Of a stretch of DNA of 41,536 nt, positions 15,394-25,900 are shown piece after piece. The translations under genes and the position numbers were made by a program. Below the pieces are notes generated by a model. That model was not told where the DNA came from. It made no database searches and saw nothing but the letters and a program-made list of their open reading frames with translations. Numbering within the stretch: position 1 is the stretch's first letter; each line of letters opens with the position of its first letter. The stretch is from an uncultured Endozoicomonas sp. Lineage in GTDB: Bacteria > Pseudomonadota > Gammaproteobacteria > Pseudomonadales > Endozoicomonadaceae. The DNA lies in NCBI GenBank assembly GCA_900299555.1, contig OODV01000320.1, positions 1-41,536 of the forward strand, written 5' to 3'.

Positions 15394-17316
15394 TTGGACT
15401 GTCATGTGAGTAAATTATTAGAAGCACGTCATCTCAATGTGAATTTCGACACCTTGCTGGGGACAAAACAGGTGTTGAAAGACATTAATATCGGCATGGC
15501 ATACAACGAAATACTGGCCATTGTGGGAGAGTCCGGTTCTGGCAAGTCGGTTTTCAGCAAGTCCATAATGGGTCTGCTGGGGGAAAGAGCCGATGTTCAT
15601 GGCTCCATCTGGCTGCATAAGGGGACAGCCGATGACACCGCCATTGAGAACAATGGACTGGACCTGGTCAGCCTGAAACAGACAGAACTGGAAGAGATCC
15701 GGGGGGATCAGATCTCCATGATCTTCCAGGACCCAATGACGTCACTTAACCCGGTGATGACCGTCGGCAAACAGATTGCCGAAGCCATCTGTATTCACCA
15801 GAACAAAACCATGAAGGATTCTCTGGAAGAGGCTGGCAGGCTTCTGGACCTGGTTCGCGTTCCCAGTGGTCGCAAGATTCTTTCCGTTTATCCTCACCAG
15901 CTGTCCGGTGGCATGCGGCAGCGGGTCATGATTGCCATGGCACTGGCCTGCAAACCCAAACTGTTGATTGCCGATGAGCCGACCACCGCATTGGATGTGA
16001 CTATTCAGGCACAGATACTGGGTCTGATTAAAGAGTTGCAGAAAGAACTGAACATGGCGGTCATATTCATTACCCACGATATGGGCGTGGTGTATGAAAT
16101 CGCCGACCGCGTGGCCGTAATGTACAAAGGTGAACTGGTGGAAACCGGTACACTGGAGCAGATCTTCATCTCACCACAACACGCCTATACCCGAGCCCTG
16201 CTTGCCGCAGCCCCCAAGCTGGGGGAAATGAGCGGAACCGATCTGCCTCGCTCGTTCCCGGTACTGACCATGGAAGAAGAGCTGGCGGGTAAAGGTGGTA
16301 ACGTTGCACAGATTGACGGGCATCAGGTGGACTACAGCCAGAAGCCTATTCTTACCGCCAGCAACCTGCAGGTAATTTTCCCCCGCCGTCACAATTTCTT
16401 CGGGCAGGTAACTCATCAAATTCATGCGGTTGCCAATGTGTCGTTTGATCTCTACCACGGCGAAACCCTGGGAATCGTGGGTGAATCCGGTTCAGGGAAA
16501 TCTACCATCGGAAACGCCATTCTCGGCCTACTGCCAGAAGCAACGGGTGACTTACATTATGGTGACATTAATCTGCTGGAGCCAGCGCCTGAGCAGCGTG
16601 AACTGATTCGGAAAGATATCTCGTTTATTTTCCAGGATCCCCTGGCGTCACTGAACCCCCGTATGACCATCGGCGCGGCAGTAGAAGAACCTCTCATCAT
16701 TCACTGCCCGGAAATGACCTCGGCAGAAAGGGAGATTCGTGCCAAAGAACTGCTGCAGCAGGTAGGCATTGCACCAAAGCTGTATCGCCATTACCCCCAT
16801 GAGTTTTCCGGCGGCATGCTGCAACGGGTCAATATTGCCAGGGCATTAACCACCAACCCGAAAATCATCGTTGCCGATGAGTCGGTTTCCGCACTGGATG
16901 TATCCGTACAGGCCACCGTGCTGAACCTGATGATGGAACTTCAGCGCGACCTCGGTGTGTCCTTTATTTTCATATCCCACGATATGGCCGTTATCGAACG
17001 TGTCTGCCACCGTGTACTGGTCATGACCAAGGGGCAACTGGTGGAAGTGGGTCATCGCCGCGCCATTTTCGAGAATACGCAACACAGCTATACCCGTAAG
17101 CTGCTGGCAGCCATACCACAGATTGATTTCTCAACCCGTCGCCAGAAAACCTTCGAATTGATTACCGACGAAGTTCCAGACCCGGTATTTCCGGTGGGTG
17201 ATTCGCCAACCCCTCAGGAAATGATTGATGTGTCGCCAGGCCATAAGGTGGCGATGGAACGATACACAAGGGATGTCATAAACGTCAGTAGTCAACCGAT
17301 GCGTGAAGCGGTGTAA
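15394..17316 (+). CDS. Peptide/glutathione ABC importer, fused double ATPase (GsiA-like)
   Basis: This 640-residue protein has two complete ABC ATPase domains of the Opp/Dpp type. Domain 1 has Walker A GESGSGKS (45-52), LSGGMRQR (about 170) and Walker [13 protein letters not shown] (about 190). Domain 2 has Walker A near 364, FSGGMLQR (about 470) and [12 protein letters not shown] (about 490). In E. coli GsiA a double ATPase drives glutathione import, and the gene order here matches gsiABCD. The start shown is a TTG preceded by AAGAG; a GTG at 15406 is an alternative. It heads an operon of five genes on the same strand. Confidence 0.88.
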   Translation: MDCHVSKLLEARHLNVNFDTLLGTKQVLKDINIGMAYNEILAIVGESGSGKSVFSKSIMGLLGERADVHGSIWLHKGTADDTAIENNGLDLVSLKQTELEEIRGDQISMIFQDPMTSLNPVMTVGKQIAEAICIHQNKTMKDSLEEAGRLLDLVRVPSGRKILSVYPHQLSGGMRQRVMIAMALACKPKLLIADEPTTALDVTIQAQILGLIKELQKELNMAVIFITHDMGVVYEIADRVAVMYKGELVETGTLEQIFISPQHAYTRALLAAAPKLGEMSGTDLPRSFPVLTMEEELAGKGGNVAQIDGHQVDYSQKPILTASNLQVIFPRRHNFFGQVTHQIHAVANVSFDLYHGETLGIVGESGSGKSTIGNAILGLLPEATGDLHYGDINLLEPAPEQRELIRKDISFIFQDPLASLNPRMTIGAAVEEPLIIHCPEMTSAEREIRAKELLQQVGIAPKLYRHYPHEFSGGMLQRVNIARALTTNPKIIVADESVSALDVSVQATVLNLMMELQRDLGVSFIFISHDMAVIERVCHRVLVMTKGQLVEVGHRRAIFENTQHSYTRKLLAAIPQIDFSTRRQKTFELITDEVPDPVFPVGDSPTPQEMIDVSPGHKVAMERYTRDVINVSSQPMREAV

Positions 17317-17332
17317 ATAACAACCAATCCAG

Positions 17333-17374
17333 TCCTGAAGCCTCGGGGGGAAATTACCGAGCGGGGGTTCAGGA
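17333..17374 (+). other. Intercistronic hairpin before the binding-protein gene
   Basis: TCCTGAA (17333-17339) pairs with TTCAGGA (17368-17374), with an inner CTCGG/CCGAG pairing. The hairpin lies between the ATPase and binding-protein genes, where such structures often protect the binding-protein message or cause partial termination. There is no T-run, so full termination is unlikely. Confidence 0.5.
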
Positions 17375-17408
17375 ATCATCATAAATAATCCAACCAAAAG
17401 GATTAACC

Positions 17409-18914
17409 ATGAACCGAATGAAGTCACTGGTTCTTTCGGCGGCTCTTGCCGCCAGTTTTACCGGGCAGGCGCTGGCCTCCCATATAGTGGTCGCGATAGA
17501 AAGCTCCGTCCGAACACTGAACCCACACAACGCTTCCATCACACTGGATATGTCGGTAGCCGGTGCCGCCTATGAAGGTCTGTTTACCTTTAACAATAAG
17601 ATGGAAGTGGTCCCCAACCTGGCCACCGGTTATAAGGTCAGTGACAATGGCAAAACTTACACCATCAACCTGAACAAAGGCATCAAGTTCCACGATGGCA
17701 CAGATTTCAACGCAGCTGCTGTCAAATACAACTTTGAGCATGAAATTAAGCACAAACTCCGTCGTGCATCTCTGCTGTCCAACGTTGCGGAGTTTAATGT
17801 TCTGGCCGAAGACACTTTGGAAGTCGTTCTGAAAGAGCCATCCAATAACTTCATCAACTCCATCACGCACCCTTCCCAGGGCATGATCAGCCCCGCAGCC
17901 CTGGAAAAATACGGTGAAGACATCCAGAAAAACCCAGTAGGTACTGGGCGATTTGTCTTTGACAAATGGGTTCGCGGCAGCACCGTCAGCTTTAAGGCTA
18001 ACCCGGATTACTGGCGTGGACCGGTAAAAGTCGATGGTATTGAGTTCCGTACCGTTGCGGAAGCCGGATCCCAGCTGGCCATGCTGCAATCGGGTCAGGC
18101 CCAGTTTATTGCCAACGTAGCCCCGGCCATGAAAAAGGTCATCGCCGCCAACCCGAAAATTGAAAATGTTCAGGTACCCACCATCATCGGTCGCTGGTAT
18201 TCACTGAACACCAAAAACGACATTTTCGCGAATGAGAAAGTGCGTCATGCGATGAACTATGCCTTCCATAAAGAAGCATTTGCCAAGGTGGTTTATAACG
18301 GCGACGCCGCACCTCTCAAGTCCCCCATCCCGGATAATCTGGAGACGTTTGCAGAACAGCCTGCCTACACCTACAACCTGGATAAAGCGAGATCCCTTCT
18401 GAAAGAAGCTGGCTACCCCAATGGTTTTAAAGCCGTCCTCTGGGCCAAGAACAATACGCTCTCTCTGCGCTCTGCTGAGTTCCTTCAGCAGCAGTTGGCC
18501 GCCATTGATGTTGAGTTGGAAATCATTCCACGGGATACCGCCAGCCATTATGCCGCGGGTGACACGCTGAAAGATGACCCATCACGTCCAGTTATCTTTG
18601 ATGCGGGCTGGTCTTCTTCCAGCGGTACTGCTGACTGGGCACTGCGTCCGATTTATGGCACCGGTGGTGGCTCCAACTACTCCCTGTACTCTAACGATGA
18701 GATTGATTCACTGCTGAAAGAAGGTCAGCTTGTTCAGGATCCGATCCAGAAGGAAAAGATCTATCACCAGATTCAGACACTGGCCTGGCAGGATGCTCCG
18801 GTTATTTTTACGACAGTTGACTACCGCACTATCGGCAAGAGCAGAAAACTCAGTGGTATTGAGTTCCTTCCGGACGGCTCTATCAGTGTCGGTGACGTAG
18901 CACTGGTAAATTAA
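17409..18914 (+). CDS. Peptide ABC importer, periplasmic binding protein (GsiB/DppA-like)
   Basis: This 501-residue family-5 solute-binding protein is periplasmic. Signal peptide: MNRMKSLVLSAALAASFTGQ then ALA, with cleavage after about residue 23. Family landmarks include the SSVRTLNPHNAS start, YEGLFTFNN, GIKFHDGTDFNAAAVKYNFE and NPVGTGRFVFDKW. It delivers the ligand to the two permeases downstream; small peptides, or glutathione by analogy with GsiB, are the likely ligands. The ribosome site AAAAGGA precedes the ATG. It follows the ATPase gene by 92 bp with a hairpin in between. Confidence 0.9.
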   Translation: MNRMKSLVLSAALAASFTGQALASHIVVAIESSVRTLNPHNASITLDMSVAGAAYEGLFTFNNKMEVVPNLATGYKVSDNGKTYTINLNKGIKFHDGTDFNAAAVKYNFEHEIKHKLRRASLLSNVAEFNVLAEDTLEVVLKEPSNNFINSITHPSQGMISPAALEKYGEDIQKNPVGTGRFVFDKWVRGSTVSFKANPDYWRGPVKVDGIEFRTVAEAGSQLAMLQSGQAQFIANVAPAMKKVIAANPKIENVQVPTIIGRWYSLNTKNDIFANEKVRHAMNYAFHKEAFAKVVYNGDAAPLKSPIPDNLETFAEQPAYTYNLDKARSLLKEAGYPNGFKAVLWAKNNTLSLRSAEFLQQQLAAIDVELEIIPRDTASHYAAGDTLKDDPSRPVIFDAGWSSSSGTADWALRPIYGTGGGSNYSLYSNDEIDSLLKEGQLVQDPIQKEKIYHQIQTLAWQDAPVIFTTVDYRTIGKSRKLSGIEFLPDGSISVGDVALVN

Positions 18915-18928
18915 GGTAAAAGACCGTA

Positions 18929-19846
18929 ATGCCGCAATATATCCTCAAACGCCTGATGGGCACCCTGGGCGTCATGCTGGTCATTGCCATTCTGGCCTTC
19001 TTCTTTGTGCATATGCTGCCGGGTGACCCGGTACGCATGATTGCCGGTGAAGATGCGACCTTACAGGAGATGGAAATTCTGCGACAGAAGCTGGGACTCA
19101 ACCTCCCGCTTCACCAGCAGTTTTATCTCTTCATGGTCAACCTGCTGCAACTGGACTTTGGCACCTCACTCATTTCCGGTGATGCCGTCTATGACGTGTT
19201 ATCTCACCGCTATGTGCTGACTGCCAAACTGACCCTGGTATCCCTGTGGTTTATTCCCGCTGGTATTATCCTGGGTGTGGTTGCTGCAACCCATAAGTCC
19301 AGGTTTCTGGATCGGGCATGTATGGTCTTTTCAGTATCGGGCATTTCGGTGCCCGAATTCTGGTTCGGCCTTATTCTGATCCAAATCTTTGCCGTGAAGC
19401 TGCAATGGTTTAATCCGACCGGTTTTCAGTCACTGGCCGACCTGACCCTGCCTGCCATTACCGTGGGTATGATGGGTACAGCGGTAATCGCCCGTTTTAC
19501 CCGTTCCGCGTTTCTGGATGTGCTCTCAGAAAACTATATCCAGACTGCCCGGGCCAAAGGGGTCAAACGCTTTAACGTGACTTATGTGCACGCCCTGCGG
19601 AACGCCATGCTGCCCATCATCACGGTAATAGGTCTGCAGATCGGCTTTATTCTCAGTGGCTCCATTGTCGTTGAAACCATTTTTGGTCTGCCCGGTCTTG
19701 GCTCTTTGCTGATTGAGTCGGTCGTCGCCCGAGACCATCCGGTGGTGCAGACACTGCTGCTGCTCTACTCATTCCACTTTGTCATGATCAACTTCGTCGT
19801 TGATGTGCTTTACACCGTTATTAATCCGCAGGTTCGACTCAAATGA
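18929..19846 (+). CDS. Peptide ABC importer permease 1 (DppB/GsiC-like)
   Basis: This 305-residue inner-membrane permease is of the DppB/OppB type. It has an N-terminal helix (LGVMLVIAILAFFFVHMLPGDPV), about six membrane segments and an EAA-type cytoplasmic loop containing YIQTARAKGVKRFNVTYVHA, which contacts the ATPase. It begins 14 bp after the binding protein and overlaps permease 2 by 4 bp, so the two are translationally coupled. The partner that forms the channel is the next gene. Confidence 0.92.
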   Translation: MPQYILKRLMGTLGVMLVIAILAFFFVHMLPGDPVRMIAGEDATLQEMEILRQKLGLNLPLHQQFYLFMVNLLQLDFGTSLISGDAVYDVLSHRYVLTAKLTLVSLWFIPAGIILGVVAATHKSRFLDRACMVFSVSGISVPEFWFGLILIQIFAVKLQWFNPTGFQSLADLTLPAITVGMMGTAVIARFTRSAFLDVLSENYIQTARAKGVKRFNVTYVHALRNAMLPIITVIGLQIGFILSGSIVVETIFGLPGLGSLLIESVVARDHPVVQTLLLLYSFHFVMINFVVDVLYTVINPQVRLK

Positions 19847-20706
19847 GCAGTACGACGACCTCGCCATCCGTTTCGCCGTTCCAGCTCTTTCTTATGCGTT
19901 TCAAACGGGAAAAGCTGGCCATTGCTGCAGGCATCACCCTGCTCATTATGATACTGATGGCGCTATTTGCCCCGCTCCTGCTGAGCCATGGGCCAAACGA
20001 CTTCGACTATAACCGCATTCTGATGCCGCCCTCACCAGAGAACTGGGTAGGCACGGATATCTACGGCCGCGATCTGTTTACCCGCCTGGTCTATGGCGCT
20101 CGTGTCTCGCTGACGGTTGGTTTTCTTTCCGTCACGATCGGTGCCCTGGTCGGGTCATTTATCGGCATTCTGGCCGCCTACCGGGGCGGCTGGCTGGACA
20201 GCATTGTCATGCGTGCGGCCGATGTCCTGTTTGCCTTTCCCAGCTTTCTGCTGGCCATTGCCATCGTTGCGGTGCTGGGCGGCGGCATTATGAACGTCAT
20301 CATTGCCATTGCCATTTTCAGTGCGCCGACCTTTGCTCGGATTACCCGCAGTTCGGCACTGTCAGTGCTTAACTCACAGTTTGTTCGCGCAGCAACCACC
20401 ATGGGCGCGAGCCATAGTCGCATCATGTTTGTGCATATTCTGCCCAGCACCATCAGTGGCATTCTGGTCTATTTCACCATGCGGGTAGGCACATCGGTTC
20501 TGACGGCTGCCAGCCTCAGCTTTCTGGGCATGGGTGCTCAGCCACCGTCGCCTGAGTGGGGTGCCATGCTCGCTTCCAGCCGGGACTTTATAGCAGTAGA
20601 TGGTTATATGTACCTCACTCTCTATCCCGGGCTCTGTATTTTTCTTACCGTTTTGTGCTGCAACGTTCTGGGTGACGGCCTGCGCACTGCACTGGACCCG
20701 AAATAG
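19843..20706 (+). CDS. Peptide ABC importer permease 2 (DppC/GsiD-like)
   Basis: This 287-residue DppC-type permease shows the family N-terminal pattern (FKREKLAIAAGITLLIMI), NWVGTDIYGRDLFTRLVYGARVSL, and an EAA loop with FVRAATTMGASHSRIMFVHI. The C-terminal half has SFLGMGAQPPSPEWGAML, the usual family signature. It forms the membrane channel with permease 1. The start codon overlaps the previous stop (ATGA), and the next gene iadA begins 12 bp downstream. Confidence 0.92.
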   Translation: MSSTTTSPSVSPFQLFLMRFKREKLAIAAGITLLIMILMALFAPLLLSHGPNDFDYNRILMPPSPENWVGTDIYGRDLFTRLVYGARVSLTVGFLSVTIGALVGSFIGILAAYRGGWLDSIVMRAADVLFAFPSFLLAIAIVAVLGGGIMNVIIAIAIFSAPTFARITRSSALSVLNSQFVRAATTMGASHSRIMFVHILPSTISGILVYFTMRVGTSVLTAASLSFLGMGAQPPSPEWGAMLASSRDFIAVDGYMYLTLYPGLCIFLTVLCCNVLGDGLRTALDPK

Positions 20707-20718
20707 GAATTTCGAATC

Positions 20719-21882
20719 ATGCAGCTATTGATCAAAGGCGCCGATGTTTTTGCTCCCGAAGCCCTCGGCCGAAAAGATATTCTGATTTCTAATGGCAAAA
20801 TTCTGGCCATAGAAGAAAACATCAATGAATCCGGTCTGATTGGCCCTGTTGAAGTGGTTGATGGTCAGGGCAAACTGGCTATCCCCGGTCTGGTTGATAC
20901 CCACCAGCACTTTATTGGTGGTGGGGGCGAAGGTGGTTACCGAACCCGAACTCCGGAACTTACCCTGACCCAGCAAACTCTTAACGGTGTAACCACTGCA
21001 CTTGGATTACTGGGTACAGACTCACTGTCCCGGCATGTTGAAAGCCTTTATGCCAAAACCAAAGGGTTCAATGAAGAAGGCATCACCGCAGTGATGATCA
21101 CCGGTGCTTATCATCTGCCATCTCCAACGATTACCGGTTCGGTACAACGGGATATTGCCTTTATTGACCCGGTCATCGGTGTAAAGCTGGCCGTTGCCGA
21201 TCATCGTGGTCCGTTTGTCACCCGCGATGAACTGGGCCACCTGATTAGTGAAGTGCGGGTTGCCTCGTTGATTGCCAATAAGAAAGGCATCATCACGGTG
21301 CATACCGGTGCTGGAAAAGCCTGCCTTGATCAGGTGTTCGACATCCTTGAAGTGAGTGATTACCAGCCAGAACGTTTCGTGCCTACCCATATCAACCGCC
21401 CGGACACTTGGGAATCTGCAGTAAGACTGGCAAAGATGGGCGCTTATATAGATGGCACTGGCATTCTTCATGACGATGGTGGAGCCGGGAAAATCACCTG
21501 TGCTGATGCCACGCGGATGAGCATTGAAGAAGGTATTGAATCCCGCTTTACCTTCAGTTCCGATGCCGGCGGCTCCATGCCAAAGTGGAATGAAAACCGT
21601 ACCCGTATCATCGGGATGGGCGTAGGTACTCCTGACTCCCTGCTGATCGAAGTTCGCAGAGGTGTTGAGAAAGGGTTAACCCTTTCCCAGATGCTGGCTC
21701 CTGTAACCATCAACGCAGCCCATCAGATTGGTCTTGAAGACAGAAAAGGGCAGTTGCTGCCTGGTTTTGATGGTGATGTGGTTCTGCTGGATCAGGGCTC
21801 CCTGCAACTGACCGATACCATCGCCAAAGGGCAGTGGATGGTTGCCAATGGTGAAGCCATTGTTAAAGGGACGTTCGAATAA
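20719..21882 (+). CDS. iadA: Isoaspartyl dipeptidase IadA
   Basis: IadA hydrolyses beta-aspartyl (isoaspartyl) dipeptides formed by protein damage. The 387-residue amidohydrolase has the metal site HQHFIGGGGEGG, the lysine in GVKLAVADHRG expected to be carbamylated, metal His in VHTGAG and THINR, and the catalytic Asp in FSSDAGGS. Length matches E. coli IadA (about 390). It sits 12 bp behind the permease genes, so it acts on imported peptides in the cytoplasm. E. coli couples the gsi importer to the isoaspartyl peptidase IaaA; here the unrelated IadA fills the same slot. Confidence 0.93.
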   Translation: MQLLIKGADVFAPEALGRKDILISNGKILAIEENINESGLIGPVEVVDGQGKLAIPGLVDTHQHFIGGGGEGGYRTRTPELTLTQQTLNGVTTALGLLGTDSLSRHVESLYAKTKGFNEEGITAVMITGAYHLPSPTITGSVQRDIAFIDPVIGVKLAVADHRGPFVTRDELGHLISEVRVASLIANKKGIITVHTGAGKACLDQVFDILEVSDYQPERFVPTHINRPDTWESAVRLAKMGAYIDGTGILHDDGGAGKITCADATRMSIEEGIESRFTFSSDAGGSMPKWNENRTRIIGMGVGTPDSLLIEVRRGVEKGLTLSQMLAPVTINAAHQIGLEDRKGQLLPGFDGDVVLLDQGSLQLTDTIAKGQWMVANGEAIVKGTFE

Positions 21883-21909
21883 ACAGGGTCTCTTAAAGCA
21901 TCTGAATAA

Positions 21910-21974
21910 AACCACAAAGGCACCAGAACACACAGTTTAAATTTAGGCCTCTGTGTCTTGGAGCCTTTGTGGTT
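21910..21974. repeat. 65-bp hairpin repeat after iadA
   Basis: AACCACAAAGGC (21910-21921) pairs exactly with GCCTTTGTGGTT (21963-21974), and the inner ACACAG/CTGTGT also pair, forming a long imperfect hairpin. Dispersed repeats of the type CCACAAAGGCAC are common between genes in many Proteobacteria. Here it follows the last gene of the peptide operon and may act as a transcription end or a processing signal. Confidence 0.6.
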
Positions 21975-22071
21975 AAAGAAAAGGATATGGACAAGCAAGT
22001 ATCGCCTGTTTGGCAATTAAGGCGGATTATGGGAGGATAGGTTTCTCTAAATAGAGAAGGTTACGTTGTTT

Positions 22072-22431
22072 ATGCCCCTCGCTCTCGAAGGTCCCCAGAA
22101 AGATCACCCCAGGCTGATGCGTGAATACTTCACCGTTACCCGCATGATTGAGCTTTACTGCAAGCACCATCACCAGCACCCCACCCTGTGCAATGATTGC
22201 CTCTCACTGCTGGCTTTCAGCAAGCGCCGCCTTGAGCGCTGCATCTATGGTGGTGAAAAACCCACCTGCACTAACTGCAATGTTCACTGCTACAAGCCGG
22301 ATCAACGGCAACAAATTCGTGAAGTGATGAAGTGGGCTGGGCCTCGTCTGTTATTGAAACACCCGATTCTGACAATTCAGCATTTTATTGACGATAGAAA
22401 AGAATACACCAAAGTGTTCAAAAAACTTTAG
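22072..22431 (+). CDS. Nitrous-oxide-stimulated promoter family protein (YgbA-like)
   Basis: This approximately 120-residue protein matches the YgbA / nitrous-oxide-stimulated promoter family by the pattern MREYFTVTRMIELYCKHHH, then C-x2-C in CNDCLSLLAF, ERCIYGGEKPTC, NCNVHCYKP and REVMKWAGPRLLLKHP. The function is not settled; the conserved Cys and His could bind a metal. An open frame also starts at 22066 with TTG; I use the ATG at 22072, after AGAGAAGG. It is a lone gene after the peptide operon. Confidence 0.8.
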   Translation: MPLALEGPQKDHPRLMREYFTVTRMIELYCKHHHQHPTLCNDCLSLLAFSKRRLERCIYGGEKPTCTNCNVHCYKPDQRQQIREVMKWAGPRLLLKHPILTIQHFIDDRKEYTKVFKKL

Positions 22432-22931
22432 GAGAATTTAAGACTTTGATTCCTATTAAATGAAACACTGGTAGTTGGTCAAATGAGTGGTTAGGAAGAG
22501 TATAACCTCCTAAATTCCAAAGATATTAGAAGGTCTTATCCGCATCATCCGCATATCTTGCCCAACTACCGAAAATGTTTAGCTTAATGCTGATTGGCGC
22601 TCAGAAAACCTCCACGTCTAAGTTTTTGAGTCGTTTTCTGCGTATTTTTAATTAATTATGTGACGCTGGAGTATGTGGAAAAAATAGAAACAACTTTCTA
22701 TTGAAGCCAGATTCGGATAAATTCAGAATTTAAGCCCTCCCCTCTTAGTTACCCCCAAATGTCCGACAGGCTTCTAGCGCTCGGGGCTTTAAAAAGTTTC
22801 CATACATGCATTTGATCCACTACCAGAAATCTATACCGGAGGTTTTCTTGTAGTTTATAGATTATCATATAATATCATTTCACTAATACAATCGTTCAAT
22901 ACTTGTCGCAACCACCTAAGGAATCAACTCT
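22432..22931. other. 500-bp AT-rich intergenic region before the orphan gene
   Basis: No gene seen. A weak inverted repeat, CAGAAAAC (22602-22609) and GTTTTCTG (22633-22640), followed by a T-rich stretch, may be a terminator. Near the end, TATAAT (22868-22873) with TTCTTG 17 bp upstream is a possible promoter for the next gene, with a GTG start at 22932 after AAGGA. The promoter call is tentative. Confidence 0.4.
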
Positions 22932-25900
22932 GTGGACAATATTAAAGCAGCAGCAAATACAGCAACTCTCCATTTTACTGAAGCCCAGGAAATAAAAACA
23001 ACAGGACAGTCCACAAAAAGAAAAACAGGAAAACACAAAACAGCAAAAAGCCACTCAATCAAAGATGAAAGGCATTGTAGAAATGAAAAAAAAATACACA
23101 ACTATGAAAAATTATCAATCCTTGACAGGGTAGTCCCAAAATCCTTGATCATTTCTAAAATACCTGGAAATAATGAAATTACAGAAAGCCACTCATTATT
23201 AAATACCTCAATCGAAAATTTAAATAAATCAATTAACAAACTTTACAGTTTTCTAGACTTAAGAAAGCTTAAAAAACCAGAAGTATTATATAACTCAACA
23301 ACAGAGAGTAACGAATCTAATGAATTCAAACCAGTACCAAGTGCTAAAACTACGATCAAACCATCAAAAAAACAAGAAAGCCACCTGTACAAATCAAACC
23401 ATGAAAAGTATATTGAGTATTCAAAAGCAATATCTAAAAATTTATCAGATTCTGAAATGCATAATATATTTGAAATGTTTCATAGGATAAATAGAGAAGC
23501 TGATATTGCATTTAGACACTTTCTTAATAGCAAGAATCTCCAAATAAAATCAACAGACTCGTACAGAGATTTCAAAAAAAGCAACAGTGAAAGCTCAATG
23601 TATGAGACTGAAGAATTTATGAAGCACTTCGATGAAATAAATAACACAAACACCATATTTATCAACATAATAGAATCCTGTATAAATGATAACACCATAT
23701 TTAAAGGAAGACTCTTTAAATTAAGTGTTAGAACTGACCCATTCACAGAAAACACAACAACAGAGATCATAAAATTAATTAAAACAACCAGTCTTGTTGC
23801 AGAATTCATCCACATAAGCTTCTCGATACCTATGTGCATTCATAATAACTACCATTTCCCATGGAAGGAAGTCCGATTAAGGCAATTGCAAGAGTCTGTA
23901 ACAACACTGATGATGTTAATTAGCGAAAGGGCATCACAATTAATTGAACTTCCCCCAGAAAAAATTATATCTGAAATGTCGTCAATATTCACAGAATTCA
24001 GTGACTCTAAACAAGCTGCTTTTACCTTTATGGGAGACGCCCACCTTTTTGAGTACAAAAACGGGATAGACTACCTGCATGCTATTAACGAGTTCTTCGT
24101 TAAAAAAAATATTGACAAAGATGAATCAACCATAGAACTAATCAAAATAATGATAAATAGATATTCATCAATGTCGTTTGCTTATATATTAAACAACAAT
24201 CCATTAAGAGCTTATTCCACAATACGATCATTAAAAGAAATATTAACTCATATCTTAAACGATCAATCACTAAAAGCTGACTCTGAACTCCTAAGAGCAT
24301 GCCGACTACGAGGCTTTTTACCTGTATGCCAAATCCTGATTATCCAGCTAGACAGTTATTATAATAATTATAAGATCAGTCAAAAAGCACTTAAAGACAA
24401 CCAACTGAAAGCTGTACACGAAGCAACAGCATTAACTGTAGAGAGTAACATAACCACTCAAGAAACATTAAATGATAAATCCATAATCCAATACACAATA
24501 CTAACAAAGGAATTATCCACTCTAATTGATATTTTCAAGCTACGAAACACAGACCTGCCTAATAAAAACATTATTGACTTAATAGAGCATCTAATAGAAT
24601 ACATACAAAACCCTGAGCTCAATCATTCTTATGAGTCAATGAGATTATTAAGCCACGCTGAAAAAACGATCAAAAAAATCACATCCATTCGAAGTAAAAT
24701 ACTCAAAATCGAAGAAGAAAACCATTTAAAGCTATCTAAGAGTGCTGACGACAATTGCTCAGCATTCATTAAAGAAATAGAGGGAGAGACAAAAACAGCA
24801 AAACAAAAAAACAAAAAAATAAAAAAACAAAAACCAAGTATCGATAATGATAAAAGAAAACAACATGCAGAAGAATCTTTACCTGCGACTTCATCCATAA
24901 GTCAAAAAGAAAATGAAGAGATACATCCTGAGCTAAAGAAAATCCTGTCAGCCATTGATTTAAGAACCATTGATTCAAGTTGCATTGATAGACTAAAAGA
25001 ACTTTTGGAGAACACAAAAAAAGCAAAAAACCCAAATATCATACACATAGCTTCAGTAGAGTTTTCCTTGGCCGATCTACTGATTCACGATATAAACAAT
25101 GACTGCAAAAACACCAAATCAACTGAAGAAATAAACATTACTCTCAATGATTATTATGCGAAACTAAAAGAATATTCTGAAATAAGTAAAGATGAGAATG
25201 ATAAGTTTTTTTCCGCCATAAGAGAATTAATCACCCTATCCTCGATCTTTTCAGAAAAATTCGATCATGTGCTGTCAGCATATCAAAACTACCTCGAATT
25301 TTACTCAAAAAATTACTCTCGCTTAACTAGAGAACTACAAGATATATCCTCAATCAAAAATAGCTTTAGCAAGATCAATAAATCATTCAAAAACGTTTTT
25401 GAACTGATACCATTTACAATTAAAATATATAAATTCAGGTATGATTATCTATGCAAAATAAAAGGCACCGAGTCAATCAAACCCTCTGAATTAGGAAAAA
25501 TTAGGCAGGGCCAAATAAAAACCCTTGAAGATAAAGAAAAAAAACTTAAAGAAATCTCTCTATCGAATAATTATTTGATGATTGGTAATCCAAGTGAAAT
25601 ATCAACTTCCAGCGGACAAGCAACTTCAAAATCAGATATAGGGGATGATAGTTTTTCTGAAGAAATAAGAAACAACCTCCGTAACACAGGCCTAATACTA
25701 CCAGAATCACTGTCAGAGTCTCTATCTGAATTTTGGAAGTACTGCAAAACAAAAGGAACAGATGGTATTAAAATAGAAGCAAAAAAACTAGAACAGAAAA
25801 CACCTCTTATTTCTGCAAAGTGGGGCATTGAATCATTATTTGAAAACCATATTTCCAATATCATTTATGATAAAGAACATAGCATTGCAGAAGGATTTCC

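Noticed and set aside
22602-22640. Inverted repeat CAGAAAAC/GTTTTCTG as a regulatory RNA
   Set aside because: Stem of only 8 bp with a long loop and no other RNA features; kept only as a possible terminator in the spacer note.
24749-24770. DDNC motif in the orphan protein as the cysteine site of an OTU-type protease, with HFDFFDG near the end as the histidine site
   Set aside because: The two sites are about 470 residues apart and the expected flanking pattern is absent; chance resemblance.
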